Shown: piece by piece, positions 1 to 6,355 of the stretch
How positions within the stretch are numbered: position 1 is the first letter of the stretch
Layout of the letters: each line of letters opens with the position of its first letter
Source: a virus
Virus record (IMG/VR): IMGVR_UViG_3300030090_003132
Location: 1-22,693 of that record
Length of the DNA stretch: 22,693 nucleotides
Strand: one strand, 5' to 3'
The notes under the pieces: generated by a model
Seen by the model: only the letters and a program-made list of their open reading frames with translations
Database searches by the model: none
Told to the model about the DNA's origin: nothing
Program-made: the position numbers and the translations under genes

Positions 1-87
1 GAGGATGAGTTTGCAAGAGCATTAGCAGAAGATGGTTCTGCATCTAGCACACACATTACTCCTAAAGCATACTACCCGGGAGCATAA
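1..87 (+). CDS. C-terminal end of an upstream virion gene (partial)
   Basis: The first 28 codons of the window are an open frame running in from upstream and ending in TAA at 85-87. The next gene starts at 87 inside TAATG, so the two are translationally coupled. The visible residues end in PKAYYPGA and contain a Ser/Ala-rich stretch. From position alone, just before the neck genes of a late operon, it could be the end of the major capsid protein or another head protein. The fragment is too short to say which. Confidence 0.6.
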   Translation, partial: EDEFARALAEDGSASSTHITPKAYYPGA

Positions 88-584
88 TGGCAAAGTACGC
101 AACAGGTAAATACGCAAGAGCAATATCAGATAGATCTGGTATGGAGTTTCCATATAAAGAAATGGTAAGAGAGTGGAATGGTGCATTTGTACACGTATCA
201 GAGTTTGAACCAAAGCAACCACAATTAGAACCAAAACCAATGAATGGTGATTCCATATCTTTAAGACACGTTAGACCAGATAGAATAGAGCCTGCAGTTG
301 CAGCTATGTTAGGAAATAATCCTTTTTCTACAACAGCATCATCAGCGACAGTAACTGTAACAGAAAATAATCATGGAAGAACTTCAGGTGATACTGTAAG
401 ATTTAGAAATGTACAAGGAAGTCCAGGAGGAGTGCCTTTTTCTACCTATGAAAATTCTTCAGGATTTAGTATAACAGTTACAACAACAGACAAATATACT
501 TTTAATTTAGGCACAAATGCAAGTATAACAGAAGATAAAGGAGGCCCAACTGTGTCCGCAGGACCAGTTACAATAACACCATGA
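87..584 (+). CDS. Conserved phage virion protein with C-terminal beta-domain (neck/head-tail region)
   Basis: 165 aa with no enzymatic motif. Residues 1-50 are a conserved-looking Arg/Lys/Glu-rich segment (starts MAKYATGKYARAISDRSG, then FPYKEMVREWNGAFVHVSEF) of a type I recognise from marine phage late operons, always unnamed. Residues 79-160 are a separate Thr/Ser/Gly-rich beta-domain with alternating hydrophobic residues (ATVTVTENNHGRTSGDTVRF). A similar domain occurs at residues 96-182 of the nozzle-like protein at 10267-12432, suggesting both proteins sit in the neck/tail assembly. The start at 87 is chosen for its TAATG overlap with the preceding stop, and the stop overlaps the next start as ATGA at 581-584. 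The virion role is inferred from position and conservation. Confidence 0.6.
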   Translation: MAKYATGKYARAISDRSGMEFPYKEMVREWNGAFVHVSEFEPKQPQLEPKPMNGDSISLRHVRPDRIEPAVAAMLGNNPFSTTASSATVTVTENNHGRTSGDTVRFRNVQGSPGGVPFSTYENSSGFSITVTTTDKYTFNLGTNASITEDKGGPTVSAGPVTITP

Positions 585-796
585 TTAAAAAAATAAAAAA
601 TTTTATTTGTAAATTATTTGGTATTAAACAATGTGGATGTCCAGAGGAGATAGATCCACATGAAGAATTAATGTTACATGTTCCAGAACCAGATGTTCCT
701 GTTTATGAAGATGAAAATGCTGTTAAGAAAGAACATTGTGATAGTCATTTAAGATTTAGAAAAAGCTGTAAAGCTTGTCAGGAGATAGTAGCGTAA
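581..796 (+). CDS. Small Cys/His-rich protein, possible zinc binder
   Basis: 71 aa. The N-terminus is basic and hydrophobic (MIKKIKNFICKLFGI) and could be a short amphipathic helix. It is followed by a CGC pair at residues 18-20, an acidic middle section, and a C-terminal cluster C53-x2-H56-x6-C63-x2-C66 that has the spacing of a small zinc-binding knuckle. It overlaps the previous gene by 4 nt (ATGA), and its stop overlaps the adaptor start by 1 nt (TAATG at 796), so it is co-translated with the neck genes. I recognise the C-terminal pattern (C..H.RF.KSC..C) as recurring in marine phages but know no function. Zinc binding is inferred from the motif only. Confidence 0.6.
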   Translation: MIKKIKNFICKLFGIKQCGCPEEIDPHEELMLHVPEPDVPVYEDENAVKKEHCDSHLRFRKSCKACQEIVA

Positions 797-1509
797 TGGC
801 AGGATTAAGTTATTCAGGTTTAGTTACACAAATTAGAAACTACACAGAAGTAGATTCAAATGTTTTATCTTCAGATCAATTAGAAAATATTATTTTAAAT
901 GCTCAATATAGAATTATGAGAGATGTGCCTATTGATGCAGATCGATTACAAAAAGTAGGTAATTTTGTAGCTGGACAAGAAAGTATTAATGTTCCAGGTG
1001 GAGCTTTATTTGTAAGAGGAGTTCAAGTTTACGACACTGCAGGTTCAGAAATTACAGGGGCTAATAGATGGTTAGAGAAAAAAGACTATACATACTTACA
1101 AGAATATCAAGATGTTACAGGCACGTCCGCAGCTCAAGGTAAACCTAAATATTATGCTATGTATGGTGGAGCAACAGGAGATGGCGATACTAACTCTGGA
1201 CGTATTATTGTGGCTCCAGTCCCAAATACTACTTACAGATTTAGAATACATTATAATAAAATGCCAGATACTTTAGCTTCAGATAATACAAGTAATTATA
1301 TCAGTCTTAATTTTCCAAACGGTCTATTATATTGTTGTCTTTCAGAGACATATGCCTTTTTAAAAGGTCCGATAGATATGTTGACTTTATATGAAAATAA
1401 ATATAAAGAAGAAGTACAGAAGTTTGCTAATGAGCAAGTTGGTAGAAGACGAAGAGATGACTATACTGATGGCACTGTTCGTATCCCAGTAAACTCAGCA
1501 AACCCGTAG
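796..1509 (+). CDS. Head-tail adaptor (SU10-adaptor-like head completion protein)
   Basis: 237 aa. The N-terminal half is helical (LVTQIRNYTEV, then LENIILNAQYRIMRDV), as expected for connector proteins that dock under the portal. A beta-rich middle carries a PKYYAMYGG segment and IIVAPVPNTTYRFRIHYNKMP, which matches the usual 'P.YYa...i.l.P.P...Y...i.Y...p' pattern of the phage SU10 adaptor family. A C-terminal helical part follows (NGLLYCCLSETYAFLKG ... YENKYKEEVQKFANEQ). Such proteins form the ring between portal and tail nozzle in podoviruses. The ATG at 796 is preferred over the upstream TTG at 775 because AGGAGA lies about 10 nt before it at 780-785 and it forms TAATG with the preceding stop. 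Confidence 0.75.
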   Translation: MAGLSYSGLVTQIRNYTEVDSNVLSSDQLENIILNAQYRIMRDVPIDADRLQKVGNFVAGQESINVPGGALFVRGVQVYDTAGSEITGANRWLEKKDYTYLQEYQDVTGTSAAQGKPKYYAMYGGATGDGDTNSGRIIVAPVPNTTYRFRIHYNKMPDTLASDNTSNYISLNFPNGLLYCCLSETYAFLKGPIDMLTLYENKYKEEVQKFANEQVGRRRRDDYTDGTVRIPVNSANP

Positions 1510-1520
1510 GAGATTAAATT

Positions 1521-1961
1521 ATGGCAATAACATCTGCAATATGCACAAGTTTTAAAGTAGAACTTTTAAAAGGGGTTCACGATTTTACTGCAACAACTGG
1601 AGATACGTTTAAAATAGCTTTATATACTAGTTCAGCAACTTTAGGAGCTTCTACAACAGCGTATACAACATCAAATGAAATTACTAACTCATCTGGAACA
1701 GCGTACACAGCTGCTGGAGCAACTCTTACAAGTGTAACTCCAACTAGTTCTGGAACAACTGCACTTTGTGATTTTGCAGACGTAAGTTATACATCTGCTA
1801 GTTTTACTGCAAATGGTGCTTTAATTTATAATGATACTGAATCTGGAGATCCGGCTGTTTGTGCAATAGCTTTTGGTGCAGATAAAACTGTTACCAGTGG
1901 TACCTTTACAATTCAATTTCCAACAGCAGACGCAACTAACGCAATCATACGATTAGCATAA
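1521..1961 (+). CDS. Small beta-rich phage structural protein
   Basis: 146 aa, preceded by AGGAGA at 1508-1513 with 7 nt spacing. The sequence is Thr/Ala/Ser-rich with a pattern common in phage structural operons: a short N-terminal helix (SFKVELLKGVHDF), then GDTFKIALYTSS, a variable middle, and a final segment that predicts beta strands. There is no signal peptide, TM segment or catalytic motif. Members of this family are abundant in tailed phages between adaptor and fibre genes and are usually annotated as virion or tail-associated proteins. The exact position in the particle is unknown. It sits directly upstream of the repeat-rich appendage gene, which fits a tail-surface or decoration role. 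Confidence 0.6.
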   Translation: MAITSAICTSFKVELLKGVHDFTATTGDTFKIALYTSSATLGASTTAYTTSNEITNSSGTAYTAAGATLTSVTPTSSGTTALCDFADVSYTSASFTANGALIYNDTESGDPAVCAIAFGADKTVTSGTFTIQFPTADATNAIIRLA

Positions 1962-1977
1962 GGAGGAATTCCTTATG
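1960..1977 (+). promoter_or_regulatory. Strong Shine-Dalgarno AAGGAGG before the repeat-protein gene
   Basis: The stop of the upstream gene runs straight into AAGGAGG (1960-1966), the best ribosome binding site in the structural part of the window, 8 nt before ATG 1975. It is followed by AATTCCTT, so AAGG (1960-1963) can pair with CCTT (1971-1974) and might partly mask the site. That stem is only 4 bp, so any regulation is speculative. Confidence 0.55.
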
Positions 1978-3315
1978 GCATCAACCTGGGGTACAAATAC
2001 TTGGGGCGCCAATACATGGCAGTCTGATGAAATAGTTGTATCTATTACTTCACCTGGAACAATATCAGCATTAGGAACACCACAATCATTTAACGTTGAA
2101 GGTTGGGGTAGACAACAATGGAGTAACTCAGGATGGGGAGTTGAGTATTCTGTAGAACCATCTGGTGTATCTATAACTTCTTCACAAGGAACAGCTGAAG
2201 GCGCACCAACAACAGTGGCAGAATTAACAGGAATAAGTTCTAATGTTAATGCAACATTTCCAACTGTTGATCTTGAAACACCAGTAACGTTATCAGGTTT
2301 TGGAATTACATCTTCTTTAGGAAGTGTAGTTTCAGCAAACGAAGAAGGTTGGGGTAGAGCAGAATGGGGCAATGGTGCATGGGGTGTGCAATATTCTGTC
2401 GAGCCATCAGGTTTAGAAATAACTTCTTCTGTTGGAAGTCTTACAACTGCTAACGTAGTAGACATAAATGGTTTAGAAATAACTTCTTCAGTTGGAGAAA
2501 TATCTCCAGCAGATGTAATAGGAATAACAGGTCAATCAATAACTTCTGCTATAGGTGATCTTTCTAATTCTGGAACTCTTGTTGGTTGGGGTAGAAATGG
2601 TTGGGGTGAGGAGCCTTGGGACGCTTCAGTAAATTCACTTGTTCAAATAACAGGTGTTCAAGCAGAGGCAAGTGTTGGTTCTATTACACCAGCAGATGTT
2701 ATGGGATTAACAGGAGTTTCTGCAACAGGAAATGTAGGATCTATTATACCAGCAGATGTTATGGGATTAACTGGTGTTGAGTCTTCTCTTGATGTTGGAA
2801 CTTTATCTATTTTAGAAGGAATTACTTTAAGTGGTCAATCATCAACAGCTAGTGTTGGTTCTGTTACGGTAGCTGATCAAGTAGTCGGTTTAACGGGACA
2901 ATCAGCAACTGTAAGTGTAGGTGATCCTACAATAACATCAAATCCAGTTATAATACCTACAGGTCTTTCTTCAACTGTTTCAGTAGGTTCTATAACACCA
3001 GCTGATGTCATAGGATTAACTGGGGTATCTGCTACAGCATCGGTTGGAGCTACGACAGTTGCAGATTTAGTTTTAGGTATCACTGGAGTTTCAACAACAT
3101 TAAGATTAGGATTACCTACTATTATACCAATTTATGGAAATGTTGACACCGGGTCAAATTCATCTTATAGTGCCGTGTCAACAGGATCAAATAGTAGTTT
3201 TTCTGATGTAAGCACTGGATCTAATACAACACCAGGTTCAGTTTCAACAGGATCAAATAGCACTATTTCTGATGTTGCAACTGGATCAAATACAAGTTAT
3301 AGTGACGCTGCATAG
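1975..3315 (+). CDS. Repeat-built tail appendage/structural protein (Trp-rich, beta-repeat and TGSN modules)
   Basis: 446 aa with at least three repeat types. Near the N-terminus and middle are Trp-rich units of the form GWGRxxWGxxxWG (around nt 2098-2142, 2344-2394 and 2581-2620), after an opening TWGTNTWGANTW. Between and after them are about eight units of roughly 20 residues with the core G(L/I)TGVSATxxVGSITPADVx, which predict a regular beta-solenoid-like rod. The last 56 residues are five 11-residue units STGSNSSxSDV (3145-3312). There is no catalytic motif or TM. Low-complexity repeat proteins of this sort in the appendage region are probably fibre-like or surface proteins. It lies between a small structural protein and the tail-fibre gene with strong SDs on both sides. 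The fold and place in the virion are inferred. Confidence 0.6.
   Translation: MASTWGTNTWGANTWQSDEIVVSITSPGTISALGTPQSFNVEGWGRQQWSNSGWGVEYSVEPSGVSITSSQGTAEGAPTTVAELTGISSNVNATFPTVDLETPVTLSGFGITSSLGSVVSANEEGWGRAEWGNGAWGVQYSVEPSGLEITSSVGSLTTANVVDINGLEITSSVGEISPADVIGITGQSITSAIGDLSNSGTLVGWGRNGWGEEPWDASVNSLVQITGVQAEASVGSITPADVMGLTGVSATGNVGSIIPADVMGLTGVESSLDVGTLSILEGITLSGQSSTASVGSVTVADQVVGLTGQSATVSVGDPTITSNPVIIPTGLSSTVSVGSITPADVIGLTGVSATASVGATTVADLVLGITGVSTTLRLGLPTIIPIYGNVDTGSNSSYSAVSTGSNSSFSDVSTGSNTTPGSVSTGSNSTISDVATGSNTSYSDAA
2098..2620 (+). repeat. Dispersed Trp-rich GWGR repeat units inside the appendage gene
   Basis: Three copies of a GWGRxxWGxxxWG block occur at about 2098-2142, 2344-2394 and 2581-2620. 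The first two are each followed by (E/Q)YSVEPSG and ITSS. The DNA 'ggttggggtaga' is conserved in all three. These are internal coding repeats of the 446-aa protein, and the roughly 240-nt spacing of successive blocks suggests an ancestral duplication. Confidence 0.75.
3145..3312 (+). repeat. Five tandem 33-nt units encoding 11-residue TGSN repeats
   Basis: Each unit encodes (S/D/A)TGSN(S/T)xxxx(V/A). The central residues vary (SSYSA, SSFSD, TTPGS, STISD, TSYSD) and synonymous codons differ between units, so the repeat is old and maintained at protein level and is not a fresh DNA slippage product. It forms the extreme C-terminus of the 446-aa appendage protein. Confidence 0.85.
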
Positions 3316-3328
3316 GAGATAAAAAATT

Positions 3329-4102
3329 ATGGCTTCAACATACACGCCTCTTGGTATAGAGAAACAAGCAACTGGTGAAAACGCAGGAACTTGGGGAACA
3401 AAAACAAATACTAATTTAGAAATAGTAGAACAAGCTATTGGAGGCACTGCTTCACAGGCTGTTTCTGATTCAGGAGATACAACTCTTTCAGTTACTGATG
3501 GTGGAACAGGTGCAACTCTTGCACATAGAGTTATAGAATTTACTGGATCCTTAACTGCATCCAGAAATGTAACAATACCTTTAGATGTTCAACAACTTTA
3601 TCTTTTAAAAAATGGAACTTCTGGTTCACAAAATGTTGTGTTTAAATATGTCAGTGGAACAGGAACTTCTGCTACAGTTGCAAATGGTAAAACAATATTA
3701 GCATATGCAAAAGCTGATGATGCTTCAGATCCAAATATAGTTTCTGTTGAGTTTGGTGGAGATGTTGTAGATGATACAACACCACAATTAGGTGGTAATT
3801 TAGATACTAATTCTTTTATGATTGATTTTGATGATGATCATGGAATTAGAGATGAAAACGGAAATGAACAATTACAATTTCAAACAACAGCTTCTGCAGT
3901 TAACCATTTTGATATAACAAACGCTGCAACTGGTAATAGTCCTACTATTTCAGCAGTTGGAGGCGATTCTAATATTGATCTTACTTTAGTGCCAAAAGGA
4001 ACAGGAGTTGGTAAATTAACTAATGCTAATGGCACTAGTTCAACACAAAAAATAACAACAGATGGAAAAGGTATTGTCTTATCCATGGTTTTCGGGTATT
4101 AA
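3329..4102 (+). CDS. Tail fibre / appendage protein
   Basis: 257 aa, preceded by an AGGAGA Shine-Dalgarno. The N-terminus (YTPLGIEKQATGENAGTWG, then TNTNLEIVEQAIGG) is a signature I recognise from fibre proteins of marine cyanophages and pelagiphages, where it is thought to anchor the protein in the virion. The middle is beta-rich (ASRNVTIPLDVQQLYLLKNG). The C-terminal part carries DDTTPQLGGNLDTNSF followed by GIRDENGNEQLQF and a VGGDSNIDLTLVPKGTG segment, also typical of such fibres. There is no enzymatic or depolymerase motif. It is shorter than many fibres and ends just before two more appendage genes, so receptor recognition may be delegated to the downstream Gly-rich protein. The fibre assignment rests on recognised motifs. 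Confidence 0.7.
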   Translation: MASTYTPLGIEKQATGENAGTWGTKTNTNLEIVEQAIGGTASQAVSDSGDTTLSVTDGGTGATLAHRVIEFTGSLTASRNVTIPLDVQQLYLLKNGTSGSQNVVFKYVSGTGTSATVANGKTILAYAKADDASDPNIVSVEFGGDVVDDTTPQLGGNLDTNSFMIDFDDDHGIRDENGNEQLQFQTTASAVNHFDITNAATGNSPTISAVGGDSNIDLTLVPKGTGVGKLTNANGTSSTQKITTDGKGIVLSMVFGY

Positions 4103-4121
4103 TATAAAAGGAGAATAAAAT

Positions 4122-4481
4122 ATGGCAACACCGAATCTTGTAAACATAGCAACAATCACACCTAAGAATGCTATGGGTAGTTTATCTGACACAAACAGAA
4201 CTACTATGATTGATGTCCCTGCAGATACTGCAGTTAGAATTGATACAATATTATTAGCTAACATTGATGGAACTAACGCTGTTGATGCAACAGTAGAAGT
4301 TAGTAACGACAATGGTTCAACATACTATAAAATAGCAAGCACAATTTCAGTGCCTGCAGATTCAACATTAGATTTAATTTCAAGACCTATCTACTTAGAC
4401 GAAACTGACTTAATTGCTGTAACAGCAGGTGCCGCTAATGACTTAGCGTTTCATGTTTCTTATGTAGAAATGGTAGACTAG
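4122..4481 (+). CDS. Small beta-sandwich-type virion protein
   Basis: 119 aa, SD AGGAGA a few nt before ATG. The sequence alternates hydrophobic and polar residues (VRIDTILLANIDGTNAVDATVEV) and has the layout VPA ... I..ILLAN ... V.V ... IASTISVPADSTLDL ... PIYLDETDLIAV ... VSYVEM. The protein at 12596-12937 has the same order of elements (VPS ... V.SLIVSED ... IASKATTELLSQPLIMEEGEALKV ... ASILEI), so the two look like paralogues within one operon. Proteins of this shape are small virion components, possibly trimeric. There is no catalytic motif. Function beyond 'structural' is unknown. Confidence 0.55.
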   Translation: MATPNLVNIATITPKNAMGSLSDTNRTTMIDVPADTAVRIDTILLANIDGTNAVDATVEVSNDNGSTYYKIASTISVPADSTLDLISRPIYLDETDLIAVTAGAANDLAFHVSYVEMVD

Positions 4482-4489
4482 GAGAATAA

Positions 4490-5122
4490 ATGCCAAGAAT
4501 AATCAAACCAGCAAAAGGAAGTTTTACAGTTTCTAGCATAACTGTTGATAGTAGTGGAAGAGTTGTTGCTGCTTCATCAGGAGTAGCGGGTGGAAACAAC
4601 ATGGTTTTAAAAGATACAGCGACAGGTCCTGCTTCCGGAACTTTTACAGCAAATTCTAGCGCAACTAAAATCGTTGCTTATGTTGGAGCTGGAGGTGGAA
4701 ATGGTGGCAGTGGAGATTCTGATAATAATGGAGTTGCTGGCGGTGCCGGTGGTCAAGGAGGATTTGGAGTTTTTTCTTACCCTATCACAGCACCTTACTC
4801 AGTGCCTTTTAGTGTTGGAGCGGCTGGTGGAGCTACTTCAATTGGAAGCCCAGTTGATGCTTCAGCAACTGCAGGTGGTGCTGGATCACCAAGAAATGCA
4901 GGAGGAAATGCTGGACAAGCTGGTAATGCAGGAGCAGCACCAGGAGCAAAAGTATCATATAGCGCCCCTACTGTGACTGCACCAATGAGCACTTTTATGA
5001 GTTTTAATTTTAGCGATAGTAATTTTGTTTTAGGAGGAAATGGAGGACCATTAGGTGGTCCTGGTGCCGCTCCTCCTGGTAAACCAGGTTTTTTACAAAT
5101 ATACGAGGATTTAGGATCATAA
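4490..5122 (+). CDS. Glycine-rich tail-tip / adhesin-like protein
   Basis: 210 aa, SD AGGAGA before ATG. Residues 1-35 contain GSFTVSSITVDSSGRVVAAS, a short attachment-like segment seen in phage appendage proteins. Residues 60-152 and 182-200 are Gly-rich blocks (VAYVGAGGGNGGSGDS, VAGGAGGQGGFGVFSYPI, FSVGAAGGATSIGS), matching the general 'Gly-rich domain' pattern of phage tip proteins. Packed polyglycine-II helices are known for T-even gp38-type adhesins, so a receptor-contacting role is a reasonable inference. Residues 195-200 read PPGKPG, two X-Pro-Gly triplets like collagen, which is notable because a prolyl-4-hydroxylase-like gene lies 1.2 kb downstream. The following gene could be its chaperone. 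Receptor binding is inferred and not shown. Confidence 0.6.
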   Translation: MPRIIKPAKGSFTVSSITVDSSGRVVAASSGVAGGNNMVLKDTATGPASGTFTANSSATKIVAYVGAGGGNGGSGDSDNNGVAGGAGGQGGFGVFSYPITAPYSVPFSVGAAGGATSIGSPVDASATAGGAGSPRNAGGNAGQAGNAGAAPGAKVSYSAPTVTAPMSTFMSFNFSDSNFVLGGNGGPLGGPGAAPPGKPGFLQIYEDLGS

Positions 5123-5125
5123 TAA

Positions 5126-5554
5126 ATGGCTTTTGTAATATTAAGTAATGGGCAATTTTATAGAGTAGCAAAAACTCAATCTGATGTAGATGATATCAAT
5201 ATACCAGAACAAGCTAAAACAGTTGTTGATATTTCTGATGATGATTTTAATTCATTTGTAACATATCAAAAAGAAATTTTTGTTAATGATGGAAATGTTA
5301 CTTTTTCAGATTTTCCTGAAACACATCTACAACATGCAAATGAAGAATTTTTAAAAGAACATTTTAATGAGTTTAAAGACTTAGCTAATTTATATATTGA
5401 AAAAAATTCAGACAGACAATTAGCTATTGCAATAAAAAACTATGTAACTTATCTTGATACTGTAGATACAAGTTCTTTAAGTTATCCAATAAAATGGGAA
5501 AAATATTGTTCTGAAAATTCCATTGTTTTTTTTAATAAATATCAAATAGGCTAA
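5126..5554 (+). CDS. Hypothetical protein, possible tail-fibre assembly chaperone
   Basis: 142 aa, starting 3 nt after the previous stop with no strong SD, so probably coupled to it. It is acidic and soluble, with an N-terminal beta-like part (FVILSNGQFYRV), a helical middle (HANEEFLKEHFNEFKDLANLY) and a C-terminal part ending in WEKYCSENSIVFFNKYQIG. There is no signal peptide, TM or catalytic motif. Position right after the Gly-rich tip gene, size and alpha-helical content resemble tail-fibre assembly proteins, but I see no diagnostic motif. It is the last gene before the promoter of the enzymatic cassette and is more AT- and Lys/Asn-rich than the genes before it, so it could also belong with the cassette region. 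Confidence 0.4.
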   Translation: MAFVILSNGQFYRVAKTQSDVDDINIPEQAKTVVDISDDDFNSFVTYQKEIFVNDGNVTFSDFPETHLQHANEEFLKEHFNEFKDLANLYIEKNSDRQLAIAIKNYVTYLDTVDTSSLSYPIKWEKYCSENSIVFFNKYQIG

Positions 5555-5559
5555 TTTCC

Positions 5560-5590
5560 TTGACACATATTAGGGTATGTAATATATAAT
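5560..5590 (+). promoter_or_regulatory. Exact-consensus sigma70-type promoter driving the cargo cassette
   Basis: TTGACA at 5560-5565 and TATAAT at 5585-5590 are both exact consensus hexamers, separated by 19 nt. TATATA at 5583-5588 offers the alternative of a 17-nt spacer. The site lies in one of the few true gaps of the operon (5555-5599), immediately before the first cassette gene. The expected transcription start is about 5595-5600 and the first ATG is at 5600, so the 5' leader would be 0-5 nt. No purine-rich Shine-Dalgarno is present before that ATG. Confidence 0.65.
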
Positions 5591-5599
5591 ATACATCCT

Positions 5600-6355
5600 A
5601 TGTTTGAGAAAGTTATAGAGTTTATTGCACCTAAAGATTACGTAGTTAAAAAACAAGATTTACCTACTCCAATAAAAATTAATGCGCCAGATTGGTTTAA
5701 AAAACTTAATCATTCTGAAGAACATCGAACAATTAAAGGATGTATGCCTTTTTTAGATACTTTAACTTTTGGTTATTCTTTGTATGTTCCAGTAGATTTA
5801 AAAGTACAACATAATGTTACTGTGAAAGACAGAGAAGGTAAAGAAAAACAAGATAGTCTATTTGGTTGTCCAATAGATAGGTCAGCTTATGATAGTGGTA
5901 TAAATATTAATTATAATGGACCTGATCAATCAATTCATGGTACACATCAAGTAGAGGGTTCTCCATTTATAAATAAAAATAAAAATTTACCTTTTTATAA
6001 AATATTAAATCCTTGGATAATAAAAACACCTCCAGGTTATTCCTGTTTATTTGTGCCACCATTAAATAACGCAGATGATAGATTTAGTATTATTCCAGGA
6101 ATAGTAGATACAGATTCATTTAATTCTGAAATAAATTTTCCCATTATAATAAACGGAGATAAGTATAACGTTTTAGACACCATCATAAAAAAAGGAACTC
6201 CATACGTGCAAATAATACCTTTTAAAAGAGACAATTGGGAGATGAAAATATCTAGTTCAAATATGGCTCGTAATCGTATTTCAAAAGCATTATTTCCTTT
6301 GCGCTTTATTCATAATTACAAAACAGACATATGGAAAAAGAAACACTGCAAGTAA
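5600..6355 (+). CDS. DUF6065-like conserved protein, first gene of the cargo cassette
   Basis: 251 aa. The N-terminus has FEKVIEFIAPKDY followed by PDWFKKL and GCMPFLDTLTFGY. The core contains NPWIIKTPPGYSCLFVPPLN, GIVDTDSFNSEINFP and IIKKGTPYVQIIPFKRDNW. This 'PGYS-lf-pP-N ... pG-VDTD ... KGTPf-q-iPFkR--W' order resembles the DUF6065 family and an unnamed family common in marine phages. The predicted fold is a compact beta-barrel, and no catalytic site is evident. The start at 5600 is preferred although it lacks an SD, because conserved-looking residues begin immediately and the next ATG (5741) would delete them. The last 25 nt overlap the first oxygenase gene. It travels with 2OG oxygenases here, so an accessory or binding role in that pathway is an inference. 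Confidence 0.55.
   Translation: MFEKVIEFIAPKDYVVKKQDLPTPIKINAPDWFKKLNHSEEHRTIKGCMPFLDTLTFGYSLYVPVDLKVQHNVTVKDREGKEKQDSLFGCPIDRSAYDSGININYNGPDQSIHGTHQVEGSPFINKNKNLPFYKILNPWIIKTPPGYSCLFVPPLNNADDRFSIIPGIVDTDSFNSEINFPIIINGDKYNVLDTIIKKGTPYVQIIPFKRDNWEMKISSSNMARNRISKALFPLRFIHNYKTDIWKKKHCK

Noticed and set aside
1953-2465. Minus-strand frame of 170 codons opposite the repeat protein
   Set aside because: Repeat-rich coding DNA produces long antisense frames; its repeated PDGSTEYxTPH pattern is simply the mirror of the Trp/Ser repeats.
4674-4976. Alternative plus-frame of 100 codons inside the Gly-rich gene
   Set aside because: It is a Leu/Gln/Glu-rich shadow of GGN/GCW-type Gly and Ala codons; the Gly-rich frame has the SD and the motifs.
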